The notes beneath the pieces were generated by a model, which saw only the letters and a program-made list of their open reading frames with translations, ran no database searches and was not told the DNA's origin. The position numbers were made by a program, and so were the translations under genes. Positions 47,486 through 55,262 of a DNA stretch of 64,000 nucleotides are shown here, in pieces. Numbering within the stretch: the first letter of the stretch is position 1; every line of letters starts with the position of its first letter. The DNA is from Morococcus cerebrosus (lineage in GTDB: Bacteria > Pseudomonadota > Gammaproteobacteria > Burkholderiales > Neisseriaceae). The DNA lies in contig NZ_CP094242.1 in the NCBI RefSeq assembly GCF_022749515.1, positions 1,302,001 to 1,366,000 on the forward strand, given 5' to 3'.

Positions 47486-49348
47486 ATGGAACTAAGCTAT
47501 TTTGCCTTGATTGGCGCGCCAAACTGCGGCAAAACCGTTTTATTCAACGGTTTGACCGGCGCACATGCCAAGGTTGCCAATTATCCGGGCGTAACGGTCG
47601 ATAAGCGCGAGGGTGCCTTCCTCGACGATGCGGCCGTCCGCATTATCGACCTGCCGGGCACATACAGCTTACGCACGACCAGCCCCGACGAAGCGGTGGC
47701 GAAAGATGTCGCCGTAGGCAAGCTGGGCATTCCGCCCGACGCCATCATCGCCGTTGCCGACGCGACCAACCTGCGTATGACCCTGCGCATGATTTTGGAA
47801 CTGAAAACGCTGGGACTGCCTATGGTGGTGTCGCTGAACATGAGCGACGTTGCCCGCAGAAGGGGTTTGAATATTGATGCCGCCAAACTGAGCGAGTTGT
47901 TGGATGCACCTGTTTTGGAAACAGTCGCAGTGAGCGCGTCGGGCGTACAGGCGGTACGCGAAGCCGTGGCGAAGCTGCCGCGCAAACGCTCTTTCCCCGC
48001 CAACCCCGCTTCTGCCGAACGCACGCTCGAGGCGCTGGAGAGCGACAAACTTTATCAAGAAGTCGAATCGATTTTGGCACAAGTGGTACGCACCCAGATG
48101 ACGCTGCCCGCATGGCACAAAAAACTCGACGACATCGTGCTGCACCCCGTCTGGGGCATAATTATGCTGCTGGTCATCCTGTTTATGGTGTTCCAAGCGG
48201 TTTACACATGGGCGGCGCCGATTATGGACGCCATCGAAGGCGGCTTTACCGCGCTGGGCGAATGGATAGGCGCCAACATGGAGCCGGGCATCCTCAGCGA
48301 CTTGCTCGTCAACGGCGTCATTGCCGGTATGGGCAGCGTGTTGGTGTTCGTGCCGCAGATTACGATTTTGTTCGCCTTCATCCTGCTTTTGGAAGACTCA
48401 GGCTACCTGCCGCGTGCGGCTTTCCTGCTGGATAACGTGATGGCGAAAAGCGGCCTGTCCGGACGCTCATTCATCCCGCTCCTGTCGAGTTTCGCCTGTG
48501 CCGTTCCCGCCGTTATGTCGGCGCGTACGATTAATGACCCGCGCGAACGCCTCGTTACCATCGCCGTCGCCCCGCTGCTGACCTGCTCCGCGCGGCTGCC
48601 CGTTTACGCGCTGATTATCGCCGCCGTCATTCCTAATCGCACCGTAGGCGGGATTTTCAACCTGCAAGGACTGACGCTGTTCATCCTCTATCTCGCAGGC
48701 ATCCTGTCTGCCGCCTTGGCAGCGTATATCATGAAACGCTTGGCGCGTATGAAAGGCAACGTGCAGCAATTCCCGCTCTTGATGGAGCTGCCGACTTTCC
48801 GCACGCCCAACTTCAAACACATCATGACCAGCCTGTGGGACAGGGTAAAAGCCTTCCTCAAACGCGCCGGTACGATTATCTTCGCCCTTGCCGTAGTTTT
48901 GTGGGGCTTGGTAAGCTGGCCGCAACCGCCCGCAGGTGCAACAGGCGCGGCAATCGACTACAGCTTGGCGGGTATGCTCGGCCACGCTATCCAACCATTG
49001 TTCGCCCCGCTGGGCTTCACTTGGGAAATGTGTATCGCCATGATTCCAGGCATTGCCGCGCGTGAAGTCGTTGTTGCCGCACTGGGTACGGTCTATGCCG
49101 TCAGCGCGTCGTCTGAAGACGCCGTACAAAACGCGCTGATTCCGATCATACACAACAACTGGGGCCTGCCGACCGCCTTCGCCTTCCTGGCATGGTATGT
49201 GTATGCCCCCATGTGCGCCGCGACATTGGCTGTGATTAAACGCGAAACCAAATCCACAAAAAATATGGTGATGATTACCGGCTATCTGTTCCTGATGGCT
49301 TACTTTGCCGCATTTGTGGTTTACCAAATTACTTCAAGGATACTGTGA
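47486..49348 (+). CDS. feoB: Ferrous iron transporter B
   Basis: A 620-aa GTPase-linked Fe2+ permease. G1 is GAPNCGKTVLFNGLTG (residues 8-23), G2 NYPGVTVDKREG, G3 DLPGTYSL and G4 LNMSD near 117. The core membrane domain has two Gate motifs: PLLSSFACAVPAVMSARTI near residues 331-349 and MIPGIAAREVVVAALG near 519. It is shorter than E. coli FeoB (773 aa), mainly in the linker and C-terminus. AAGGAGAG lies before the ATG. Its stop overlaps the next tiny gene. Confidence 0.95.
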   Translation: MELSYFALIGAPNCGKTVLFNGLTGAHAKVANYPGVTVDKREGAFLDDAAVRIIDLPGTYSLRTTSPDEAVAKDVAVGKLGIPPDAIIAVADATNLRMTLRMILELKTLGLPMVVSLNMSDVARRRGLNIDAAKLSELLDAPVLETVAVSASGVQAVREAVAKLPRKRSFPANPASAERTLEALESDKLYQEVESILAQVVRTQMTLPAWHKKLDDIVLHPVWGIIMLLVILFMVFQAVYTWAAPIMDAIEGGFTALGEWIGANMEPGILSDLLVNGVIAGMGSVLVFVPQITILFAFILLLEDSGYLPRAAFLLDNVMAKSGLSGRSFIPLLSSFACAVPAVMSARTINDPRERLVTIAVAPLLTCSARLPVYALIIAAVIPNRTVGGIFNLQGLTLFILYLAGILSAALAAYIMKRLARMKGNVQQFPLLMELPTFRTPNFKHIMTSLWDRVKAFLKRAGTIIFALAVVLWGLVSWPQPPAGATGAAIDYSLAGMLGHAIQPLFAPLGFTWEMCIAMIPGIAAREVVVAALGTVYAVSASSEDAVQNALIPIIHNNWGLPTAFAFLAWYVYAPMCAATLAVIKRETKSTKNMVMITGYLFLMAYFAAFVVYQITSRIL

Positions 49349-49476
49349 TGACTCAATATATTATCGTCGGCTTGATTATGCTCGCCTGCGTATTCTTCCT
49401 CTTGCGAAAATTCGTATTCAAACCGAAAAAACGCGATTGCAGCAGCGGCTGCGGCAAATGCGGCGGTTGCGGCTGA
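49348..49476 (+). CDS. FeoB-associated Cys-rich membrane protein (42 aa)
   Basis: Translation gives MTQYIIVGLIMLACVFFLLR, then KFVFKPKKRDCSSGCGKCGG and CG: one membrane helix, a basic hinge and a short tail with four Cys. This matches the small FeoB-associated Cys-rich proteins that follow feoB in many bacteria. The ATG overlaps the feoB TGA by one base, with AAGGA upstream, so it is translationally coupled. The Cys tail may bind iron or a cluster and assist FeoB; this is inference. Confidence 0.75.
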   Translation: MTQYIIVGLIMLACVFFLLRKFVFKPKKRDCSSGCGKCGGCG

Positions 49477-49504
49477 GTATGGATAGCTAGGAAGCAGAAA
49501 GGTC

Positions 49505-50527
49505 CTTGGATTCGGATTTCAAGTGCAACACTAGGGTACCAGTGGTTGGAACAGATTTAAGAATAAAACACTTGGCGTTTCGTAGCCAAGTGTTTTTCTC
49601 GGCCGGTGGTTCAACTCATCTTGAACCCTGCGTATCTCCCGATCGCTGATGTTTCGGAAATCGGTTTGTTTGGGGAAATATTGCCGGATGAGTCCGTTGG
49701 TGTTTTCATTCAGCCCTTTCTCCCACGAATGGTAAGGGCGGCAAAAATAGGTTTCCGCCTTTAATGCTTTGGCTATTTTGGTGTGTTGGTAGAACTCTTT
49801 GCCGTTATCCATGGTGATGGTGTGGACTCTGGCTTTATATGCCTTTAATACCCTAATGGCCGCCCGGGCAGTGTCTTCGGCCTTTAAGTTATCCAATTTG
49901 CAGATAATGGTGTAGCGGGTAGTGCGTTCGACCAAGGTCAATAACGCGCTTTTCTGATTTTTGCCGACGATGGTGTCGGCCTCCCAATCGCCGATGCGGG
50001 TTTTCCGGTCGACGATAGCAGGTCGGTTTTCTATGCCGACGCGGTCGGGCACTTTGCCTCTGGTCCATGTGCCGCCGTTGCTTTTGTCTTGGCGGAGGTA
50101 GCGGTAAACGGTGCTGTGATGGAGTGTGATCCCGTGGTGTTTATGCAGGTAGGCGCATACTTGTTCGGGACTGAGTTTGCGGCAGATAAGGGTGTCGATG
50201 TGTTGAACCAGCTGCGAATCGAGCTTATAGGGTTTTCGCCGGTGCTTTTTGGTCAGCCGGCTTTGCTTCTGTGCTTTTTCGGCGCTGTATTGCTGTCCTT
50301 GGATGCAGTGCCGCTTGATTTCTCGGCTGATGGTGCTTTTGTGGCGGTTGAGCTGTTTGGCGATTTCGGCGATGGTGCAGTGGCGGGACAGGTATTGGAT
50401 ATGGTATCGTTCGTCTTGGGTCAGTTGTGTGTAGCTCATGGCAATCTTTCTTGCAGGAAAGGCCGTATGCTACCGCATACTAGCCTTTTTCTGTTATGGA
50501 AAGTTGCACTTCAAATGCGAATCCGCC
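49505..50527 (-). mobile_element. IS1655-like element, copy 4, with 57-bp internal deletion
   Basis: Both ends are present (CTTGGATTCGG at 49505, complement of GGCGGATTCG ending at 50527), but the length is 1023 bp rather than 1080. The left flank is AAAGGTC, the first half of a DUS. The right end is joined directly to truncated copy 5 in inverted orientation, so no right-hand GTC remains. Confidence 0.9.
49531..50439 (-). pseudogene. IS30-family transposase with 19-residue in-frame deletion
   Basis: 302 aa. Identical in plan to the intact 321-aa transposases, but residues LWQHLRICSKPYRKRYGST (about 127-145) are missing. GGTWTRGKVPDRVG joins the flanking parts. The deletion lies between the DNA-binding and catalytic domains, and the DDE residues remain. 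The deletion ends share GTGC, suggesting slippage between short repeats. Activity is doubtful. Confidence 0.85.
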
Positions 50528-51483
50528 CACAACTGACCCAAGACGAACGATACCATATCCAATACCTGTCCCGCTACTGCACCGTCGCCGAAATCGCCAA
50601 ACAGCTCAACCGCCACAAAAGCACCATCAGCCGAGAAATCAAGCGGCACTGCATCCAAGGACAGCAATACAGCGCCGAAAAAGCACAGAAGCAAAGCCGG
50701 CTGACCAAAAAGCACCGGCGAAAACCCTATAAGCTCGATTCGCAGCTCATTCAACACATCGACACCCTTATCCGCCGCAAACTCAGTCCCGAACAGGTAT
50801 GTGCCTACCTGCATAAACACCACGGGATCACACTCCATCACAGCACCGTTTACCGCTACCTTCGCCAAGACAAAAGCAACGGCGGCACTTTGTGGCAACA
50901 TCTCAGAATATGCAGCAAACCCTACCGCAAACGCTACGGCAGCACATGGACCAGAGGCAAAGTGCCCGACCGCGTCGGCATAGAAAACCGCCCCGCCATT
51001 GTCGACCAGAAAACCCGCATCGGCGATTGGGAGGCCGACACCATCGTCGGCAAAAATCAGAAAAGCGCGTTATTGACCTTGGTCGAACGCGTTACCCGCT
51101 ACACCATCATCTGCAAATTGAAGAACTTAAAAGCCGAAGACACTGCCCGGGCGGCCATTAGGGTATTAAAGGCATATAAAGCCAGAGTCCACACCATCAC
51201 CATGGATAACGGCAAAGAGTTCTACCAACACACCAAAATAGCCAAAGCATTGAAGGCGAAAACCTATTTTTGCCGCCCTTACCATTCTTGGGAGAAAGGG
51301 CTGAATGAGAACACCAACGGACTCATCCGGCAATATTTCCCCAAACAGACCAATTTCCGAAATATCAATAATCGGGAGATACGCAGGGTTCAAGATGAGT
51401 TGAACCACCGGCCGAGAAAAACACTTGGCTACGAAACGCCAAGTGTTTTATTCTTAAATCTGTTCCAACCACTGGTACCCTAG
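50515..51483 (+). CDS. IS30-family transposase with start supplied by neighbouring IS copy
   Basis: The original MSYT start is lost, but an ATG in the end of copy 4 is in frame. It gives MRIRPQLTQDERYHIQYL, 322 aa in place of 321. The rest is complete, with NNREIRRVQDELNHRP near the end and all catalytic acidic residues. The open frame actually continues upstream antisense through copy 4 to 50089. Whether this chimeric start is translated is unknown. Confidence 0.65.
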   Translation: MRIRPQLTQDERYHIQYLSRYCTVAEIAKQLNRHKSTISREIKRHCIQGQQYSAEKAQKQSRLTKKHRRKPYKLDSQLIQHIDTLIRRKLSPEQVCAYLHKHHGITLHHSTVYRYLRQDKSNGGTLWQHLRICSKPYRKRYGSTWTRGKVPDRVGIENRPAIVDQKTRIGDWEADTIVGKNQKSALLTLVERVTRYTIICKLKNLKAEDTARAAIRVLKAYKARVHTITMDNGKEFYQHTKIAKALKAKTYFCRPYHSWEKGLNENTNGLIRQYFPKQTNFRNINNREIRRVQDELNHRPRKTLGYETPSVLFLNLFQPLVP

Positions 51484-51509
51484 TGTTGCACTTGAAATCC
51501 GAATCCAAG
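50528..51509 (+). mobile_element. IS1655-like element, copy 5, 5'-truncated
   Basis: 982 bp: the first 98 bp (inverted repeat, leader and first four codons) are missing and replaced by the end of copy 4. The right end (CGAATCCAAG) is intact. The right flank is GAACCTTAAAAG, without a DUS half. Confidence 0.88.
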
Positions 51510-51528
51510 GAACCTTAAAAGCGAACTT

Positions 51529-51635
51529 TATAGTGAATTAAATTTAAATCAGGACAAGGCGACGAAGCCGCAGACAGTACAGATAGTACGGCAAGGCGAG
51601 GCAACGCCGTACTGGTTTAAAGTTAATCCACTATA
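51529..51635. repeat. Correia element, short form
   Basis: 107 bp; the left end TATAGTGAATTAAATTTAAA has one substitution (G to A) in the usual GGATT, and the right end ATCCACTATA is intact. It lies between IS1655 copy 5 and the IS3-family element. Confidence 0.9.
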
Positions 51636-51753
51636 TCGGGTCTGCCCCATCCCATTCCTTCACCACAAAAAGGTCGTCTGAAAACCAAACTCCGGTTTGA
51701 ACTGCACCCCAAAAGTTGGACATCCCCTCCAACTCACAAGGTGCAGTTTTTTT

Positions 51754-52104
51754 ATGAGCAAATATACATTACACTTCAAATACCAAGCCGTACTCCACTA
51801 TCTGCATATACGCAGCCAACAGCGTACCGCAGACCACTACGGCATTTCCAGAACCCACCTGCGGCGATGGATACGCGCCTATCAAGAAGGCGGCATCGGC
51901 GCACTCGAACATCCCCAATCCAAAACCATGCCCCAACACCGCAAAAACCCCTTCATCGCAGATAAACCCGACCAAGAAAAAACACAGGCGGAGCTTATTG
52001 AAGAGTTGTGCTATATGCGCGCAGAGGTCGCCTACCTAAAGGAGTTAAAAGCCCTCAGCCAAAAGCAGACCGCAAAGGACAAAGCCAAACCGTCCAAACA
52101 CTGA
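51754..52104 (+). CDS. IS3-family transposase OrfA
   Basis: 116 aa. A helix-turn-helix (TADHYGISRTHLRRWIRAYQ near residues 25-44) and a C-terminal leucine-rich coiled coil (ELIEELCYMRAEVAYLKELK) are typical of IS150-group OrfA. It overlaps OrfB in another frame; a -1 shift near its end would make the OrfAB transposase. Confidence 0.88.
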   Translation: MSKYTLHFKYQAVLHYLHIRSQQRTADHYGISRTHLRRWIRAYQEGGIGALEHPQSKTMPQHRKNPFIADKPDQEKTQAELIEELCYMRAEVAYLKELKALSQKQTAKDKAKPSKH

Positions 52105-52904
52105 GGGCGCAACACCCGCTCAAATACCTGCTGCACATCGCAAACCTGCCCAAAAGCAGCTTTTACTACCATCACCAAGACCGACCCGACCCCGACGCAG
52201 CCGACAAAGCCCTCCTTGTCGAAACCTACCGGCGGCATAAAGGACGCTACGGACAAAGGCGCATTGCCGCAGCATTGGGTTGGAACCGCAAAAAAGCGGC
52301 GCGGTTGATGAAGCAGTTGGAACTGAAAGCCCTCATACGGGCGAAAAAAGCCTACCGCCATCCCGCTATGGGCGAAATATCGGAAAACCTCCTCAAACGC
52401 CGGTTCAAAGCCCGAAAGCCCAACGAAAAATGGCTGACCGACGTTACCGAACTCAAAGGAAAAGACGGCAAATTGTACCTCTCGCCAATCTTGGACTTGT
52501 TCAACCGCGAGATCGTCGCCTACGCCATGAGCCGCAGAGCCGACAGCGAAATGGTGAAGGAAATGCTCGAAAAAGCCGTACCCCGTCTGACTGATAAGGG
52601 AACAATGCTGCATTCCGACCAAGGTGTGCTGTACCGTACGGCGGAATATAGGAAATTGATTGCAAAACATTCCATGGTTCAAAGCATGTCGCGTAAGGCG
52701 AACTGCTGGGACAATGCGCCGATGGAAAGCTTCTTTGCGGTGTTGAAGACGGAGTGTTTCTATAACGCAGGAGAATTGACGGTGGATGAATTGATGAAAC
52801 AGATAGATGACTATATGGATTACTACAACCGGGAGCGTTGCAGTTTGAAATTGAAAAAGCTGAGTCCTGTCGCATACAGAACCCAGCTTGCACAGAGCGC
52901 CTGA
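52008..52904 (+). CDS. IS3-family transposase OrfB (rve integrase core)
   Basis: An open frame of 298 aa whose first part overlaps OrfA. HPLKYLLHIANLPKSSFYYH is the IS150 OrfB start region, then GRYGQRRIAAALGWNRKKA. The DDE core is KWLTDVTELKGKDGKLYLSP (first Asp), LHSDQGVLYRT (second Asp) and SRKANCWDNAPMESFFAVLK (Glu). The sequence is uninterrupted, so the element looks intact. Confidence 0.92.
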   Translation: MLYARRGRLPKGVKSPQPKADRKGQSQTVQTLRAQHPLKYLLHIANLPKSSFYYHHQDRPDPDAADKALLVETYRRHKGRYGQRRIAAALGWNRKKAARLMKQLELKALIRAKKAYRHPAMGEISENLLKRRFKARKPNEKWLTDVTELKGKDGKLYLSPILDLFNREIVAYAMSRRADSEMVKEMLEKAVPRLTDKGTMLHSDQGVLYRTAEYRKLIAKHSMVQSMSRKANCWDNAPMESFFAVLKTECFYNAGELTVDELMKQIDDYMDYYNRERCSLKLKKLSPVAYRTQLAQSA

Positions 52905-52985
52905 ATAGGCTTTTATGAGTGTCCAAGATTTGGGGGCCAGTTCAGTTTTCAGACGACCTCAATCATTCCAAACTTTCAACCGACC

Positions 52986-54362
52986 TTATTTCAAGGCTTC
53001 CAGCAGCTTCCCGTGTATCCCGCCGAAACCGCCGTTGCTCATCACCAAAATATGGTCGCCTGCTTCGGCATGTTTCACGATTTCGGCAACGAAGGCATCA
53101 AAGTCTTGTCCGACGTGCAGCTTGCCGCCCAAAGGTGCGAGGGCTTCGGCGACGTCCCAGTCCACGCCGCCGGCGTAGCAGAATACTTGGTCGGCACCTT
53201 TGAGGCTTTCGGGCAGGGCGGCTTTCATGGTGCCGAGTTTCATGGTGTTGGAACGCGGCTCAAGGACGGCGAGAATGCGGGCGTTTCCGACGCGCTGACG
53301 CAGGCCTTCGATGGTGGTTTCGATGGCGGTCGGATGGTGGGCGAAGTCGTCGTAAACGGTGATGCCGTTCACCGTGCCTTTGATTTCCATGCGGCGTTTG
53401 ACGTTTTTAAACGCGCTCAAGGCTTCGCAGGCCGTCTGAATATCGACTCCGGCATGGCGCGCGGCGGCGATGACGGCGAGCGCGTTCATGCGGTTGTGTC
53501 CGCCCATCAAATCCCATGCGACGTGTCCGGCTTTTTTGCCGTCAAGCAACACGTCGAACGAGCCGTTGGCATTGACTTCGCCGACCTGCCAGCCATGTTC
53601 GATGCCGAATTTTTCCACCGGCGTCCAGCAGCCTTTGTCGAGAGTGTCTTGCAGGCTTTGCTGCTGTCCGTTGCAAACGATTAAGCCTTCGGACGGAACG
53701 GTGCGCACGAGGTGGTGGAACTGGGTCTGTATCGCACCCAAGTCGGCAAAGATGTCGGCGTGGTCAAATTCCAGATTGTTCAACACGGCGGTACGCGGAC
53801 GGTAATGCACGAATTTGGAGCGTTTGTCGAAAAAGGCGGTGTCGTATTCGTCGGCTTCGATGACGAAAAACGGCGATTTGCTGTTCGGGTCTTGACGCGG
53901 CGTTTGCGGCAGACGGGCGGAAACGCTGAAGTTTTCCGGTACGCCGCCGATGAGGAAGCCCGGCGCGAGTCCGGCATATTCCAAGACCCATGCGAGCATG
54001 GACGCAGTGGTGGTTTTGCCGTGCGTCCCCGCCACGCCGAGCACCCAATGATGGTGCAGCACGTTTTCCGACAGCCATTGCGGACCGGAAATATAAGGCA
54101 GGCCGCGGTTCAAAATCGCTTCAACCACATCCATCCCGCGCTTGGCGACATTGCCGATAACGTAAACGTCGGCTTTAAATTCGTCCAACTGCGCGGCATC
54201 GAAGCCTTCGTGTACGTCTATGCCCAAGGCTTCGAGCTGGGTGCTCATCGGCGGATACATCTTCGCGTCGCAACCGCTGACTTTAAACCCCGCTTCTTTG
54301 GCAATGGCGGCCACCCCGCCCATAAACGTGCCGCCGATACCGATAATGTGGATGTGTTTCAT
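52986..54362 (-). CDS. mpl: UDP-MurNAc:L-Ala-gamma-D-Glu-meso-DAP ligase (murein tripeptide recycling)
   Basis: Attaches recycled murein tripeptide to UDP-MurNAc. The 458-aa product matches E. coli Mpl in length. MKHIHIIGIGGTFMGGVAAI is the N-terminal UDP-binding part. The ATP loop GVAGTHGKTTTASMLAWVLE lies near residues 105-124. YDDFAHHPTAIETTIEGLR near 325 is the Mur-ligase family motif. The start at 54362 is chosen because the upstream frame lacks family sequence. Confidence 0.94.
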   Translation of the reverse strand: MKHIHIIGIGGTFMGGVAAIAKEAGFKVSGCDAKMYPPMSTQLEALGIDVHEGFDAAQLDEFKADVYVIGNVAKRGMDVVEAILNRGLPYISGPQWLSENVLHHHWVLGVAGTHGKTTTASMLAWVLEYAGLAPGFLIGGVPENFSVSARLPQTPRQDPNSKSPFFVIEADEYDTAFFDKRSKFVHYRPRTAVLNNLEFDHADIFADLGAIQTQFHHLVRTVPSEGLIVCNGQQQSLQDTLDKGCWTPVEKFGIEHGWQVGEVNANGSFDVLLDGKKAGHVAWDLMGGHNRMNALAVIAAARHAGVDIQTACEALSAFKNVKRRMEIKGTVNGITVYDDFAHHPTAIETTIEGLRQRVGNARILAVLEPRSNTMKLGTMKAALPESLKGADQVFCYAGGVDWDVAEALAPLGGKLHVGQDFDAFVAEIVKHAEAGDHILVMSNGGFGGIHGKLLEALK

Positions 54363-54496
54363 GATAAGACCGTCTTTTGAATGAAATAATGGGAAAGCCG
54401 CCATTATAGCGGAGTTTGGACGGAGGGGTCGTCTGAAAAGCGAAGCTGTGGCAAGATGGACAATATAGAGGATTTGAACTGAACAGGAGAAAGCCC

Positions 54497-55210
54497 ATGC
54501 CCAAGCTGACACCCCAAATGTTCGCTTTTCTGCAAGCGCCTCAAGCCGAATCCGTCTTACTGCGGCTCTACACCCAAGCCTTAAAGCAAAACAGACAGAT
54601 GTTTTTTCATTTTCTGCCCAAGATTTTCAAGCTCTTGGGCAAAGGGCTGGATTGGACGGGGGAAAACGAAAGTTTTTACGAAGACAAATACATCCCCATC
54701 GCACCGCGACAAGGCAAGTTTTTGTATATGCAGGCTTTGGCATCGGGAGCAAAAAACATTGTCGAATTCGGAACTTCCTACGGCATTTCGACGCTGTATC
54801 TTGCCGCAGCCGCCAAGCGCAACGGCGGGCGCGTCATCACTTGCGAATATCTGCCGCACAAAGCCGCAGCGGCGAGAAAACATTTCCAAGAAGCCTGTTT
54901 GGCAGACTATATCGAGCTTCGCGAAGGTGATGCGCTGGAAACCTTAAAAGACTTAGCCATCTGCCCCGATTTCGTCTTACTCGACGGCTGGCCGGATTTG
55001 GTATTCCCCGTATTCAAGCTGCTGGAACCTAATCTTGCCGACCGCGCGGTCATCGCCGTGGACGATGTGGAAGGCTTCTCACCTGCCATGCAGGATTATC
55101 TCGATTACGTCCGCCGTCCTGAAAACGGTTATATTTCATCCACGCTAAAACCTTACAAAGCGTTGGAATATACGGTCAAAACAGGCAACCATACCGAAAA
55201 GGTCGTCTGA
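54497..55210 (+). CDS. SAM-dependent O-methyltransferase family protein
   Basis: A 237-aa class I methyltransferase. The SAM loop is NIVEFGTSYGISTLYLAAAA near residues 87-106, followed by ITCEYLPHKAAAARKHF and an acidic FVLLDGWPDL motif near 157-166. The substrate is unknown. The C-terminus TEKVV-stop is encoded by AAAAGGTCGTCTGA, so the uptake sequence supplies both the last codons and the stop codon. The ribosome site is AACAGGAGAAAG before 54497. Confidence 0.8.
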   Translation: MPKLTPQMFAFLQAPQAESVLLRLYTQALKQNRQMFFHFLPKIFKLLGKGLDWTGENESFYEDKYIPIAPRQGKFLYMQALASGAKNIVEFGTSYGISTLYLAAAAKRNGGRVITCEYLPHKAAAARKHFQEACLADYIELREGDALETLKDLAICPDFVLLDGWPDLVFPVFKLLEPNLADRAVIAVDDVEGFSPAMQDYLDYVRRPENGYISSTLKPYKALEYTVKTGNHTEKVV

Positions 55211-55253
55211 AAACCGGTTTCACCAAGATGAAACCGCCTTTTCAGACGACCTT
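55197..55253. terminator. DUS hairpin between convergent methyltransferase and permease genes
   Basis: AAAAGGTCGTCTGAAAA and TTTTCAGACGACCTT arms; the nested sequence GGTTTCACC and GATGAAACC extends the fold. The first arm overlaps the stop codon of the methyltransferase gene. Confidence 0.65.
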
Positions 55254-55262
55254 CAATATGAT

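Larger units (their letters stand above)
51698..52944 (+). mobile_element. IS3-family element (IS150-like group)
   Basis: 1247 bp with imperfect inverted ends TGAACTGCACCCCAAAAG and (complement) TGAACTGGCCCCCAAATC, flanked by a 3-bp GTT duplication (51695-51697 and 52945-52947). The left flank carries AAAAAGGTCGTCTGAAAAC and the right flank TTTTCAGACGACCTC, so it has landed in the loop of a DUS hairpin. Confidence 0.9.
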
